A stretch of 64,000 bases of DNA, taken from Odontocerum albicorne. Lineage: Eukaryota; Arthropoda; Insecta; Trichoptera; Odontoceridae. The notes under the pieces are model-generated. The model was not told the origin of the DNA. It saw nothing but the letters and a program-made list of their open reading frames with translations, and searched no databases. Where the stretch lies: positions 17,375,763 through 17,439,762 of the forward strand of contig OX463865.1 in assembly GCA_949825065.1 (NCBI GenBank), read 5' to 3'. Positions 1-10,815 of the stretch are shown here, in pieces (positions within the stretch are counted from its first letter, which is position 1; every line of letters starts with the position of its first letter). Position numbers and translations under genes: made by a program.

Positions 1-872
1 TCTGATTAATAGTTACACATATATCTGATTACACATATATCTGATTAATAGTTACACATATATCCGATTAATACTTACACATATATCTGATTAATAGTTA
101 CACATATATCTGATTAATAGTTACACATATATCTGATTAATAGTTACATATACATCTTATTAATAGTTACACATATATCTGATTAATAGTTACACATATA
201 TCCAATTAATAGTTACACATATATCTGATTAATAGTTACACATATATCTGATTAATAGTTACACATATATCTGATTAATAGTTACACATATATCTGATTA
301 CACATATATCTGATTAATAGTTACACATATATCCGATTAATACTTACACATATATCTGATTAATAGTTACACATATATCTGATTAATAGTTACATATATA
401 TCTGATTAATAGTTACACATACATCTTATTAATAGTTACACATATATCCGATTAATAGTAACACATTTATCTGATTAATAGTTACACATATATCTGATTA
501 ATAGTTACACATATATCTGATTACACATATATCTGATTACACATATATCTGATTAATAGTTACACATATATCCGATTAATACTTACACATATATCTGATT
601 AATAGTTACACATATATCGGATTAATAGTTACACATATATCTGATTAATAGTTACACATACATCTTATTAATAGTTACACATATATCTGATTAATAGTTA
701 CACATATATCTGATTAATAGTTACACATATATCCGATTAATAGTTACACATATATCTGATTAATAGTTACATATATATCTGATTAATAGTTACACATATA
801 TCTGATTACACATATATCTGATTGATAGTTACACATATATCCGATTAATACTTACACATATATCTGATTAAT
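1..872. repeat. 23-bp minisatellite, left part
   Basis: Tandem copies of a unit close to atatctgattaatagttacac plus two bases. Shorter units that lack 'taatagt' occur at several places (for example near 20-45, 295-310 and 515-545), and point variants such as 'ccgattaatact' recur in blocks. The array resumes at 2959, so it was one array before the LINE at 873-2958 inserted. No coding potential. Confidence 0.95.
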
Positions 873-2958
873 TAAAAACTTAATGGAGAACTCGCTGAAG
901 TGGATGGAACCCAAGAACCCAATAGTGTATGGGAAAAGTGCCGGACCATCGTCAAGAGAACTGCTGCTGAAATACTTGGATGTGTTGAATCTGGAAGGCC
1001 GGTTAACTGGTTCGATAATGAGTGCTCAGAGGTAACACAGAAGAAGAATGAGGCATATCACAGATTACAACAGCGGAATACCAGAGGCAATGCTGAGGAA
1101 TACAAACGGAGAAGAAGGGATGAAAAGAAAATCCACAAGATGAAAAAGAAAGAGTGGGAACAGTCCCAGATTAGTGAGCTGGAAAACCTCAACTCACGGG
1201 GATTATGTAGACAGTTCTACCGGAGGATTAATCAGCAGCGCAAAGAGTATAAACCAAGGGTAACTGCCTGTAAAAACAGACATGGCGAAATTCTTAACGA
1301 TACAGTGGATATCTTGAAACGTTGGGCCGAACACTTTGAGGAACTTCTTAATAACAACCATTCCGATGACATTGATGCGGGGAGTCCCTATGCTGAGGAC
1401 GAAGAAAGCGTGCCCCCACCATGTCTGATGGAAGTAAAAACAGCCATGGAAGGCCTCAAAAATAGTGGGTCACCAGGACATGACGGTGTCCCTGGTGAGT
1501 TGCTTGGGTGCGGAGGAGCTGAACTGACCACTGTGATCCATGCCATCGTGGAGAAAACATGGGACTCGGAAGCTGTGCCGGACGATTGGAGGACTGGAAT
1601 CGTGTGCCCACTCCACAAAAAGGGTGATACAATGCAATGTGCCAGCTACCGAGGAGTTACCCTGCTGAATGCATCATATAGGGTCTTTGCCGGTGTCCTG
1701 TTCTCCAGATTGCTGCCGTACGCTGAAGACCTGGTAGGCCAATATCAAAGCGGATTTCGTCCGGGGAGATCCACTACAGACCAGATGTTCACTCTCCGTC
1801 AAATATTGGAAAAAACCCTAGAGTATAATGTCGATACACACCACCTCTTTATCGATTTCAAAGCTGCATATGACAGCATTAACCGCTCTCAACTCTATGC
1901 GGCCATGAAGGACTTGGGTATTCCTAACAAGCTCATAAGGATGGTTAGACTCACTATGAACCAATCACAATGCAGAGTCCGGATTCAGAATGATATCTCA
2001 GAACCATTTTACACAATGAATGGACTGCGTCAAGGAGACGCACTAGCTTGTCTACTTTTTAATATGGCTCTAGAGAAGTGTGTAAGAGAATCCGGAGTAC
2101 AGACAAATGGGTCAATTTTCTACAAATCAAGCCAAATACTGGGCTACGCGGATGATATTGACATTATTGGTAGATCCCCACAAGCAATGATGGAGACATT
2201 TGTTCAGTTGGAGAGGGCCGCAAACAGAATGGGACTTCGCATCAACTCCGATAAGACCAAATATATGATAGCCACTAAAGCACCCCGTAATAACCAGACA
2301 CCTACCACGATTAATATAAGTTCTCATACAATAGAACGTGTAAACACCTTCACCTACCTGGGATCCATAGTGACAAGTGTTAATGATGCATCTATCGAGA
2401 TTAAACGTCGAATATTCATGGCAAATAGATGCTTCTTTGGTCTGAGAAAACACCTTATATCTCGGTTGTTGTCCAGAAGGACAAAACTTACCATTTACAA
2501 GACACTGCTACGACCTGTCCTCACATATGGGTCTGAATGCTGGGTATTGAGTAAGAAGAACGAATCTTCTCTTCTAATATTTGAAAGAAAAATACTCAGA
2601 AAAATATTCGGACCCATACAGGAAAATGGATCTTGGAGAGTGAGATATAATGAGGAGTTATACAGCATATACAAAGAGCCCAACATCATAAAATACATCA
2701 AAATTGGGAGGCTACGTTGGGCGGGGCATGTAGCAAGAATGGGAGAAGAGGAAATGCCTAACAAAGTACTCTTCTCCAAGCCCCAAGGAAGACGTAGCGT
2801 GGGTAGACCGAGGCTTAGGTGGATGGATGGGGTGCAGAATGATGCAAACGTGATTGGCATCAGGGGCTGGAGGAGTGCATCCCAGGATAGGGGGGAATGG
2901 CAGCGACTGCTGGAGGAGGCCGGGGCCCACAATGGGCTGTAGCGCCATTGATGATGAT
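873..2958 (+). mobile_element. 5'-truncated RTE-type LINE inserted in the minisatellite
   Basis: Non-LTR retrotransposon fragment consisting of the reverse-transcriptase frame, a very short 3' UTR and a terminal GATGATGATGAT run. The minisatellite lies directly on both sides. The 5' end is truncated: no endonuclease domain precedes the RT. A microsatellite-like 3' end is common among RTE-type LINEs. The target-site duplication cannot be fixed because both flanks are the same repeat. Confidence 0.9.
900..2942 (+). CDS. RTE-type LINE reverse transcriptase, N-terminally truncated but open
   Basis: This frame encodes the reverse transcriptase and C-terminal part of a LINE ORF2, which would copy element RNA at a nicked target. 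The frame is open from 876, just after a stop at 873, so position 900 is not a real start; the true N-terminus (usually an APE endonuclease) is missing. Residues 1-130 are rich in Lys, Arg and Glu. RT motifs follow: FRPGRSTTDQ near 287, the catalytic FIDFKAAYDS around Asp319, GLRQGDALACLLFN near 376, and YADD at 416-419. The C-terminal RLRWAGHVARM and GRPRLRWMDG segments are typical of arthropod RTE-like ORFs. There is no internal stop in 680 codons, which suggests recent insertion. The copy cannot be autonomous without its 5' part. Confidence 0.88.
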   Translation: MDGTQEPNSVWEKCRTIVKRTAAEILGCVESGRPVNWFDNECSEVTQKKNEAYHRLQQRNTRGNAEEYKRRRRDEKKIHKMKKKEWEQSQISELENLNSRGLCRQFYRRINQQRKEYKPRVTACKNRHGEILNDTVDILKRWAEHFEELLNNNHSDDIDAGSPYAEDEESVPPPCLMEVKTAMEGLKNSGSPGHDGVPGELLGCGGAELTTVIHAIVEKTWDSEAVPDDWRTGIVCPLHKKGDTMQCASYRGVTLLNASYRVFAGVLFSRLLPYAEDLVGQYQSGFRPGRSTTDQMFTLRQILEKTLEYNVDTHHLFIDFKAAYDSINRSQLYAAMKDLGIPNKLIRMVRLTMNQSQCRVRIQNDISEPFYTMNGLRQGDALACLLFNMALEKCVRESGVQTNGSIFYKSSQILGYADDIDIIGRSPQAMMETFVQLERAANRMGLRINSDKTKYMIATKAPRNNQTPTTINISSHTIERVNTFTYLGSIVTSVNDASIEIKRRIFMANRCFFGLRKHLISRLLSRRTKLTIYKTLLRPVLTYGSECWVLSKKNESSLLIFERKILRKIFGPIQENGSWRVRYNEELYSIYKEPNIIKYIKIGRLRWAGHVARMGEEEMPNKVLFSKPQGRRSVGRPRLRWMDGVQNDANVIGIRGWRSASQDRGEWQRLLEEAGAHNGL

Positions 2959-3062
2959 GATATATCTGATTAATAGTTACACATATATCTGATTAATAGT
3001 TACACATATATCCGATTAATAGTTACACATATATCTGATTAATAGTTACACATATATCTGAC
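2959..3062. repeat. 23-bp minisatellite, right part
   Basis: About four further copies of the unit seen at 1-872, resuming directly after the GATGAT end of the LINE. Confidence 0.92.
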
Positions 3063-3173
3063 ATAGATTTTTTTTTAATAATCGCAAGTGCCCATTTTGA
3101 TGGACCTTCTGATCCATGCACGACTGATAACGTGGAATCGCAAATTCTTATTAATTGGAATATAAATTGTGAT

Positions 3174-3275
3174 GACCTCTATAGCCCATTTAGTTAGACG
3201 ATTATCTCTTAACCCAGAGGTTACGGGTTCGATTCCCGTCGCAACTTAGATTTTTTTAAAGGTTCTAGTCTTCTT
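3174..3275 (+). mobile_element. tRNA-derived SINE, degraded head
   Basis: Contains an A-box-like tagttagacgattat and a B box (ggttcgattcc) in a tRNA-like T arm, followed by 'agatttttttaaaggttctagtct', the same junction seen in the better SINE copies at 6434 and 58750. Too diverged to be a working tRNA gene. Confidence 0.6.
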
Positions 3276-3375
3276 CAGCATTCATTCCCTCCCTGTTGCA
3301 AAGACTTTTTAAAAAAATTTGCTTCTTCAATATCGTTTCCAATTCTGAACGGTTTATGTTATGTATATGTTATTA

Positions 3376-3500
3376 GGATGAAACGGTGGAAGAGTTAAAC
3401 AAGCTACAGCACAGCGTCTTCAGAATATTTGTCAGAGATTTTTGTTTAACTTGAAAGAATACTGTCATATAACTTCCAATAAGATTTTTTTTTTATTGAA
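3376..3500 (+). pseudogene. LINE A fragment
   Basis: A broken frame reads roughly DETVEELNKLQHSVFRIF and then a V-I-x-L-P stretch. It matches the segment EEQLDKLQRLQNVCLRF of the longer LINE A copy at 13203. Short and decayed. Confidence 0.55.
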
Positions 3501-3712
3501 CATTAGAATCGGTTCGTTACTCATATTCGTTAGTGTCACAAAAGAAATAAATTGTCCTGAAAGTAATTCCGCGTTTTCAGGTCAAATTCAGACGATCAAC
3601 TATGTTAAATCCTCGTAAAATAAGGTTCTCAATAATTTAAGTATCTCTGCAATATCTCGTGTTATAGAACCTTGATTATTCTCAATTGAAGCCTTGATTT
3701 GACCATTATCAA

Positions 3713-4015
3713 TCTTCCTTTCACGGCTTTCCAGCGCGGACACCGTTTTCATCAGTCTTCCTTTCACGGCCTTCCAGAGAGGGCACCAGATTCATCCGTC
3801 TTCCTTTCATGACCTTCCAGAGCGGACACCGTTTACATCAGTCTTCCTTTCACTGTCTTCCAGAACGGACACCGTCTTCATCAGTCTTCCTTTCACAACC
3901 TTCCAGAGCAGACACTGTCTTCATCGGTCTTGCTTTCACGGCCTTCCAGAGCGGACTCTGTCTTCACCAGTATTCTTTTCACGGCCTTCCAGAACGGACA
4001 CCGTCATCGATTGCC
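3713..4015. repeat. 43-bp minisatellite, about 7 copies
   Basis: The unit contains tttcacggccttccagag followed by cggacaccgtcttcatcagt. Spacing between successive 'tcac' motifs is 43 bases each time (3721, 3764, 3807, 3850, 3893, 3936, 3979). A 110-codon frame over the right half is a by-product of the repeat. Confidence 0.9.
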
Positions 4016-4330
4016 GTCTCACCATTACGGATTTTTCAAACCATATTTAACACGTTAGATCGATCGCTCACTGCATCGTCGCCATACATTATGGTATATG
4101 TTTTAATTTTGGTTTGTGTTACATTATTTTCTTTGTGGTAATAAAAATGCATCAAGCATCAAATAAACAACATTTTTCCATCTTTAAAACGACTCCACTG
4201 AAAACTACTCAAGCAACTTATGTTAACAATGACCGACAAAAGGATATGTTTAAATATTACGTTTCATAATAATATACATCCAGCACGTTTATAATGAAGT
4301 TAGCAACGAACATCTATTATATATTTATTT
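4016..4330. other. No recognised feature
   Basis: AT-rich sequence between the 43-bp array and a LINE fragment; nothing recognised on either strand. Confidence 0.5.
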
Positions 4331-4910
4331 ACATTTATTTTTTATTAAATTTTTATTTTTATTTACATGTGTATACATCACGCGAATCAAACCCCACACA
4401 CTTCATCACTCTAGACAGACCTAAACATTCATCCCACAATATACCACACATAATCATAAAAATTTAAAACAAAATATATAAATATAAAACAACAAAAAAC
4501 ACCACACTCAAGAGCTCACACAAACCTTTTCCACAAGTCATTCCTCTTGCAAGCCCAAGTATTCGTACTCAGAATCTTGTCGCAATAACAACCACGCTCC
4601 GATCGACTGCCTTAACTGTTTTCCTCCCTTTACCTTTATTGAATTCGGTACCCAATTGTATGTCATTGGAGCAAAATTGGTATATTGCTTTTGGGCAAAA
4701 GATGTTTTAACTCTAGAGATGGTGAACATTTGATCAGTTGCCATACGTGTCATGTGTCTCTACTGAGTCTGCATCTTCCCTTCCTCTTGCTGATAGTGCC
4801 AGAGAATGGATTTGAGATGTAAATAGGATATGTTCAGGACACGATACTCCCTGAAAAGCTCCGCTGTGGGATACTGGACAGGAAGTTTATTAATTATTTT
4901 TATAATCGAT
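4331..4910 (-). pseudogene. LINE G C-terminal fragment
   Basis: On the minus strand the reading runs KLPVQYPTAELFREYRVLNI and, after a stop near 4768, TRMATDQMFTISRVKT and then YTNFAPMTYNWVPNSIK. This layout is typical of the C-terminal tail of CR1/L2/I-type LINE ORF2 (a basic linker, then a 'YN-W-P' motif). An A-rich tail equivalent lies at 4320-4370. The only copy of this family I see here. Confidence 0.5.
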
Positions 4911-5144
4911 TTTTGGGAGTCCTGCAATATGTGATTTTATGTTAAGGTGCATCCATCTGAAAAATACGTTGCTATTTCTGCACAACCCAGCATAATGTGC
5001 ATTACTATCTCGCCTTCCCCACTTATCTTCCTGCAAATATTTAGCGTATTTTCAATCTTAGACTGGCGCTACATTAAAGCAGAGTTTTTTTATATTCAAG
5101 AAAAGTGTAAAAATGTAATATATTGCAAAAGTAACATGTATACC

Positions 5145-5345
5145 ATCACGCCGCTATCCTGCTGACGTAAGTAGAGAGGACAGAACACCAGAATTTTCTA
5201 TCTCAACTCATCTATTGTATTTCGCTTCTCATATGCATCCACACATCTTCTCATACAGCTCCTACAATTTCTATTCCTTCTTCAAAATGATTCCTTTCTA
5301 AATAACATTAATTTGATCCAATCACACTTTCTTCGGTCTTCCTCC
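5145..5345 (-). pseudogene. LINE E 3' fragment
   Basis: Minus-strand remains of the LINE E tail. 5145-5190 matches its 3' UTR (atcacgccgctatcctgctg and gtagagaggacagaac), and 5320-5345 keeps a degenerate version of the G-R-P-R-K-T-W segment (EEDRRKCDWI). Compare 38803-39060 and 50035-50345. Confidence 0.5.
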
Positions 5346-5539
5346 ATCACATTTTCATATTACAAAACTCAAAGAAATTCAAGCTCAAAGGTGTCCGCCC
5401 TAATTATATAAAAAGGTAATAGAACAAATTTGTTTTCAGTATTGTCACCCTATAGTTAAATACTAGGAGTGTCTCCACTTTCTAATATTTGTCTAAGGGG
5501 TGTTCCTTCAGAGATAAATAGAATTTCAAAGGTTCTTTT

Positions 5540-5878
5540 TCATCTAATAAATTGGTATGTCCAAATCAATTCAATAGGACGGGGTGTTATGGTAGAGCTT
5601 TTGCCATTGTTGGTCTTGGCGTGGAATGTTATGTCTCCTAGTGTAAGTGTTACAGGTGGCTTAAATAACTTTAGAAAACAGTTATGATTAATAAATTTTT
5701 CAACCCCGCTATAAAAATACTTTGAAGTTTCAACGACAGCACTCGAGACTTTTGGCATCCGTCTTGTGATTAGGTTATTCGTACTTAGATGATTATGCAG
5801 AATTCGATACACTGTGGTTATAAAAAGCTTATACCGTGCTGCTATTTCTTTTGACTTTAGTCTTGTTTCTTGTAACAT
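5540..5878 (-). CDS. Unrecognised 112-codon ORF with HTH-like start
   Basis: I do not recognise this protein. Residues 8-40 (KSKEIAARYKLFITTVYRIL, then HNHLSTNNLITRR) look like a helix-turn-helix of the kind found at the N-terminus of Tc1/mariner transposases. Residues 70-105 (KPPVTLTLGDITFHAKTNN) have a different character and do not resemble a catalytic domain. The frame may be a fusion or a remnant. No TIRs were found around it, and the codons are AT-rich like the surroundings. It could also be a chance ORF. Confidence 0.25.
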   Translation of the reverse strand: MLQETRLKSKEIAARYKLFITTVYRILHNHLSTNNLITRRMPKVSSAVVETSKYFYSGVEKFINHNCFLKLFKPPVTLTLGDITFHAKTNNGKSSTITPRPIELIWTYQFIR

Positions 5879-6433
5879 TAATCAAGGGAGTGAGTTTTTA
5901 TGCTGGTCTGCTTTGACGGGGGTCTCCCTCAACAGATTATCTGCCGAAGCGAAATGGTTTAGTCCAGTATTTTACTGTATAATAGAACGGAGAAGCGAAA
6001 TAAACGTCGTTTGATTTCTGACGGGTTTTCAGCTTCTTTTGAAAAAAAACTGTGCGCTTTTTAATTTTTTACATTTCAAAATATAACGAAACATCACGTC
6101 TTCTATCAGTTTATTTGACATACTACTGAGAGTTGAAGTATCACATTTTAAGTGTCACGTCGCTTGACTATGCGTGACATGCTCTCACTTTTGCAGATCG
6201 ATACATTCTATAAATGTTTTGACCTTACTACGTAAAGTAAGGCACAAATGACTTCTTGGTAAAATGGATAACCTTGGAGTCCCGAATATTTTTATCAACT
6301 TATTTTTCAATTACTTAACCAATAGAAGATAATTAATATGTTTCATATGAACTGCATAAATCTGATTACTTCATGGTTTACTCAGGAGTCCCCCAAGGGT
6401 CAAACTTGGGACCTACGATCTTCTTAATCTTAA
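5879..6433. other. No recognised feature
   Basis: AT-rich; the short frames present do not resemble any family I know. Confidence 0.5.
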
Positions 6434-6620
6434 CGACCTTCGTGGCCTGGTGGTAAGACACTTGTCTGCCGATCCGGAGGTTGTGGGTTTGATCCCCGCT
6501 GGAACCCAGATTTTTTTAAATAGGATTCCAGTCTGGTTGACACTTAGGGCCTATAAAAACATATTTCTGGTTGATTGGAAGAGATTACCACATGGCAATA
6601 AACTCGCCAGGTTGAAAAAA
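6434..6620 (+). mobile_element. tRNA-derived SINE (family 1), near full length
   Basis: The head is tRNA-like: an A box in 'gtggcctggtggtaagac', a B box (gggtttgatcc) and a paired T arm, then 'cccagattttttt', a ~60-bp body, and a 3' tail tttctggttgattggaagag followed by a hairpin and cgccaggttg. The tail is shared with LINE A (see 13840-13930). Pol III promoter boxes are visible but diverged. A 78-codon frame over it is incidental. Confidence 0.82.
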
Positions 6621-6821
6621 ATCTTTGTCAACGATATTGGTCCAGTAAAAAAGCACTTTAGATATTTATTATTCGCTGAAAATTAAAGGTTTTCAGCAAA
6701 ATTTCATCTTACGAAGACTGTGTACTTTTTCAGTCAGACTGAACACCATTTAGTAATGGAGTCAAACAAATTAACTCAATTTCAAAATGCAAACTCTCGT
6801 TTTTTTTTCAGAGCAATGACT

Positions 6822-6979
6822 TTCAAATGTAATTCATATGTATACATTGAACGGTCCTAAAATTCAAAGAGTAGAACGTATTAAAGGTTTGTGTATAAAC
6901 TTCAAATGTAATGCATATGTATACATTGAACGTTTCTAAAATTCAAAGAGTAGAATGTATTAAAGGTTTGTGTATTAAC
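6822..6979. repeat. 79-bp tandem duplication
   Basis: Two copies of a 79-base segment starting ttcaaatgtaa at 6822 and again at 6901, containing atatgtatacattgaacg. The second copy leads into the LINE B reading frame, so the duplication arose within LINE B. Confidence 0.8.
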
Positions 6980-7590
6980 TTTAACAGTAGACTCTCATTT
7001 GGTCCTCATGTTGAGGAACTATGTAAGTCTGCTTATAATAGGGTACCAGGGTTTGTGATACGAGTCTCGAAGTCATTTATGGGGGGAGAGGTTCTCAGGT
7101 CCCTCTACAATGCGTTGGTTCGTAACAAGTTGGAATGTGAAACATTGGTGTGAAGGGGATTTGTTACTCTCAAATGGTGGAGAAAGTTCACAAGATTTTT
7201 TTTGAGATTCCTCTACTTACGGGAGGGCGGTTTCTACCCGTGGTTCTATCCTACAAGATTCCTTCTTGGTATGTTGGGATACTACCTTCTTAGCGTGAGG
7301 AGGGATGTAAGAGTATCTTCTTATATTGTTAAGTTGCTGACGGGAGCTACACCTAATTCTACTATGTTGGAAAAGATAAAGTTTTATGTTCCTGACAACT
7401 ATTTGAGGTACATAAATATTGATATATCTAAACCGCCAATACGTAGAACTTAGCTGCCATGTGCTCTCCCACTGTATCACGGGATGTACCTTCTAAATAA
7501 AACCGCGGATATTGACATCTTCAATATTTCCGATAATGTTTTTAAAGAAAGCATTATGAGCTTTCTTAGTAATGAAAGTTAGTTGTTTCG
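6905..7590 (+). pseudogene. LINE B ORF2 C-terminal region, frameshifted
   Basis: Two frames (6911-7153 and 7202-7453) plus flanking codons encode the post-RT region of a Jockey/CR1-like LINE. NSRLSFGPHVEELCKSAYNR is the 'LGV-D-L-F--H' region after the RT domain; VLRSLYNALVRNKLECE is the next conserved block; RFLYLREGGFYPW and LLSVRRDVR follow after a frame break near 7150; the end reads TADIDIFNISDNVFKESIMS. Stops after 7150 and 7453 make it dead. It lacks the RT core and everything upstream. Confidence 0.75.
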
Positions 7591-7747
7591 ACCAAACTAA
7601 TAACTATTAACTTAATATTTTTGCTGCCCTATATAATATGGTATGTTAAACCTTTTAATGTAAATAGTATTATATCTTCTTACTGTACATAACTTCTTCT
7701 TTCAAGCTTTATATGTAATTGTGTTTAACCTGTATGTGTAAGTTTTC

Positions 7748-8160
7748 TTCTTCTTCTTCTCAGTGTCATGCTGGGTCCCCCCAACGTTGAATATCACTTG
7801 AGAGTAGACATCTTTGTCCCCGGTAGCCCGAAAAAGATCCTCAACGCTCAGTCCGCTCATACCAGTCCAATAACGTATACTGCGGAGCCAGGAGATTTGC
7901 CTCCTGCCAACCCCACTTCGGACCTTTATTTTGCCTTGGATGATCAGGTGCAGTAGTTTGTACTTTTCTCCTCTAAGTACATGACCCAAATAGGACACCT
8001 ATTTGGGTCATTCGGATTTTAATATTGGTCAGCAACTCTCTATCAACTTTGGCTCTTTGAAGAACCCTTGTGTGGCTGGCCATATCTGTCCAGGGTATCC
8101 GTAGCATTCTCCGGTGCATTCACATTTCGAATGCTTCCAGTCGGTTCATACTACCAACTT
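7748..8160 (-). pseudogene. LINE D C-terminal fragment
   Basis: Minus-strand frame with MSYLGHVLRGEKYKLLHLII and GVGRRQISWLRSIRYWTG, then LFRATGDKDVYSQVIFN, the conserved tail of a LINE D ORF. The plus-strand 62-codon frame here is its antisense. Related copies: 11565, 23575, 55185. The 8110-8160 end matches the upstream 'agttggtagtatgaaccg' region of the 11565 copy. Confidence 0.75.
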
Positions 8161-8227
8161 AAGCTCTATGAAAAAAAAAGGGAGCTTGTGAAGAATTCCC
8201 ATGTGAGAATGGGGTCCTGCAGACCAT

Positions 8228-8545
8228 CTTCTTCTCCCTGTCTCCATCTTAACTAACTATCTGTGAAGTCTGTTGGAGTCAGCTCTCCTCGTCCTCAGGT
8301 TGTATGCTCTTCTGTCCCGGACTACGTCCCCCAGGCTGTGCCTCTGCATCAGGTTATCTTTTTGCATCACCCATGAATTCTTTGTTCTTCCTCTTGTTGT
8401 TATTCGAGGAAGATCCATGGAGATTGTCTGGTTCACAGTGTGATCGGGTGATCTACGTCCAACGTGCCCACACCATCTCAATCACCTCTCATCCATCTAA
8501 CTGTTGATGTCTGTAACACCAAGGCTTCCACAAATGCGTGAGCTA
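8228..8545 (-). mobile_element. RTE-2 LINE 3' end with 17-bp target duplication
   Basis: Minus-strand LINE tail reading MRWCGHVGRRSPDHTVNQ and TRGRTKNSWVMQKDNLMQRH; same family as 14495-14837 and 56186-56498. It is flanked by near-identical 17-bp repeats at 8211-8227 (ggggtcctgcagaccat) and 8546-8562 (ggggttttgcagaccat), the expected target-site duplication of a truncated LINE insertion. Confidence 0.78.
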
Positions 8546-8562
8546 GGGGTTTTGCAGACCAT

Positions 8563-9084
8563 GAATAATGGATATAATTTATAAGTTGTCTGTGTACGCG
8601 TTAACAGGTGCATTACAGAAATCAAGATCTCACGAGGCTATGACGTGACTGAGAAACCTACCTAGCCCTTTATAGCGTAAGTATTCTTTACGAGAGAACA
8701 AAAAAGTCTAATCAACCCCTTTTGCTTCTTACCCAAAATGATTTCACACTATTCCATTAAATTTCTTCATAATAAGGGTGGTATAAAGATAATAAATGTA
8801 TTTTCTGTTAAAAATGGAACTGTAGCGGAGGTTTAATTTACCGAATTAAGATTTAACTTCTTTGTTAATGTAACATTATGATAAACAGGTTTGCACTTAG
8901 CTAAATAAAACTAGGCATTATTGCCCACCATCACGCCACCATATTTTATTATAATTCTTAACGATAAGCAAATTGGGCTAAGGACCAATAAATAAACAAA
9001 ATTACTTCTAGATTTTGTATTAATTAATGGGATTTAATCGTGGGTTTATAAAAAGCAAAAAATTTAATACAAATAATTGAAAAT
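8563..9084. other. No recognised feature
   Basis: AT-rich spacer between a LINE tail and the 67/202-bp satellite; nothing recognised. Confidence 0.5.
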
Positions 9085-10435
9085 ATTTATTTAAAACAAA
9101 AATTAACTATTCTGGGACTTTAATATTAATTTTAATTAATTCTTATTATCTTCTATGTGATTATTATGTGACTTAATTTTTAATTAAAAACCGATCTCCA
9201 GTGCATATTCTATTATCTGTGATTTTTGTTTGACTTGATTATTAATTTAAATGAATTGAAAACAAATTCTCTTTTCTGCGATTGTTTTGTGACTTTATCA
9301 TTAATTTAATTAATTCAAAACCGATTTCCAGCAGCTATTTTGTTCTCTGTTATAATTATGTGACTTTGTTATTAATTTAAATTAATTGAAAACCGATCTT
9401 CAGTGAATATTTTATTCTCTGTGATTTTTGTTTGACTTGATTATTAATTTAAATGAATTGAAAACAAATTCTCTTTCTGCGATTGTTTTGTGACTTTATC
9501 ATTAATTAAATTAATTCAAGACCGATTTCCAGCAGCAATTTTGTTGTCTGTTATTATTATGTGACTTTGTTATTAATTTAAATTACTTGAAAACTGATTT
9601 CCAGTGCATATTCTATTCTCTGTGATTTTCGTTTGACTTGATTATTAATTTAAATGAATTGAAAACCATTTCTCTTTTCTGCAATTGTTTTGTGACTTTA
9701 TCATTAATTGAATTAATTCAAGACCGATTTCCAGCAGTTATTTTGTTTTCTGTTATAATTATGTGACTTTGTTTATAATTTAAATTAATTGAAAACCAAT
9801 CTCCAGTGCATATTCTATTCTCTGTGATTTTTGTTTGACTTGATTATTAATTTAAATGAATTGAAAACAAATTCTCTTTTCTGCGATTGTTTTGTGACTT
9901 TATCATTAATTGAATTAATTCAAAACCGATTTCCAGCAGCTATTTTGTTCTCGGTTATTATTATATGACTTTGTTATTAATTAAATTAATTGAAAACCGA
10001 TCTTCAGTGCATATTTTATTCTCTGTGATTATTGTTTGACTTGATTATTAATTTAAATGAATTGAAAACAAATTCTCTTTTCGGCGATTGTTTTGTGACT
10101 TTATCATTAATTGAATTAATTCAAGACCGATTTCCATCAGTTATTGTATTTTGTTTTCTGTTATAATTATGTGACTTTGTTTTTAATTTAAATTAATTAA
10201 TAACCGATCTCCAGCTTCTCTGTGATTATTCTGTGACTTAATTATTAATTAAAATTAATTGAAAACCTATCTTCAGCTTATTTCTTTTCTATGTGATTAT
10301 TCTGTGACTTAGTTATTAATTGAAATTAATTGAAAACCGGTATTCAGCTTCTTTATCTTCTCTGTGAATATTTTGTGACTTAATTATTAATTAAAATTTA
10401 TTAAAAACCGATTGTAAGCTTCTCTATAACTTTTT
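9085..10435. repeat. AT-rich satellite, ~67-bp monomers in ~202-bp trimers
   Basis: Monomers share 'gtgactt-attattaatttaaattaattgaaaacc' with three distinguishable types. The motif tgacttgattattaattt recurs at 9231, 9433, 9634, 9836 and 10037, a spacing of 201-202 bases, so three monomers form one higher-order unit repeated about five times. From about 10190 the order breaks down to single monomers. Confidence 0.9.
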
Positions 10436-10565
10436 TCTAACTGACAATACAGAGTACACCACAAAAAATACGTTTGAATTTGATTTAAAATACGAAATTA
10501 CTTTCCAAACAACCCAAAAGCTTGTGTTGTATTACACTTATAGTGTAGTAGTATAGTATACTCGA

Positions 10566-10780
10566 CAACCTACATGGTCTAGTTGACAAAATGCCTGTCT
10601 CCAAACCCGGAGGTTGTGGGTTCAAATCCCGCTGGGACCCACATTTTATTAAAAGGGTATCCAGTATCCTTTCCCTTAAGGCCTCTTTAACATCTTCATT
10701 GTTGATTGGAAGCGATTGCCACGTACTGAAAAGATCACCAGGTTGTACAGTACACAACTAAAGTGCAGTACAATACAATA
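10566..10780 (+). mobile_element. tRNA-derived SINE (family 1)
   Basis: Head 'catggtctagttgacaaaat', B box gggttcaaatcc in a well-paired T arm, 'gggacccacatttt' junction, body, and a diverged tail (ttgattggaagcgattgcca, then caccaggttgta). Pol III boxes are recognisable. The tail hairpin is damaged (tgccacgtactgaaaaga). Confidence 0.8.
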
Positions 10781-10815
10781 GACTTATTGACGTGTGGCAT
10801 TTTCTTTCAACCCAC

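Noticed and set aside
3809..4141. 110-codon plus ORF
   Set aside because: Mostly the 43-bp minisatellite; the remainder is AT-rich sequence without similarity.
7768..7956. Plus-strand ORF at 7768 and its counterparts at 11758, 23756 and 55218
   Set aside because: These are antisense shadows of the LINE D frame; the conserved LINE motifs are on the other strand.
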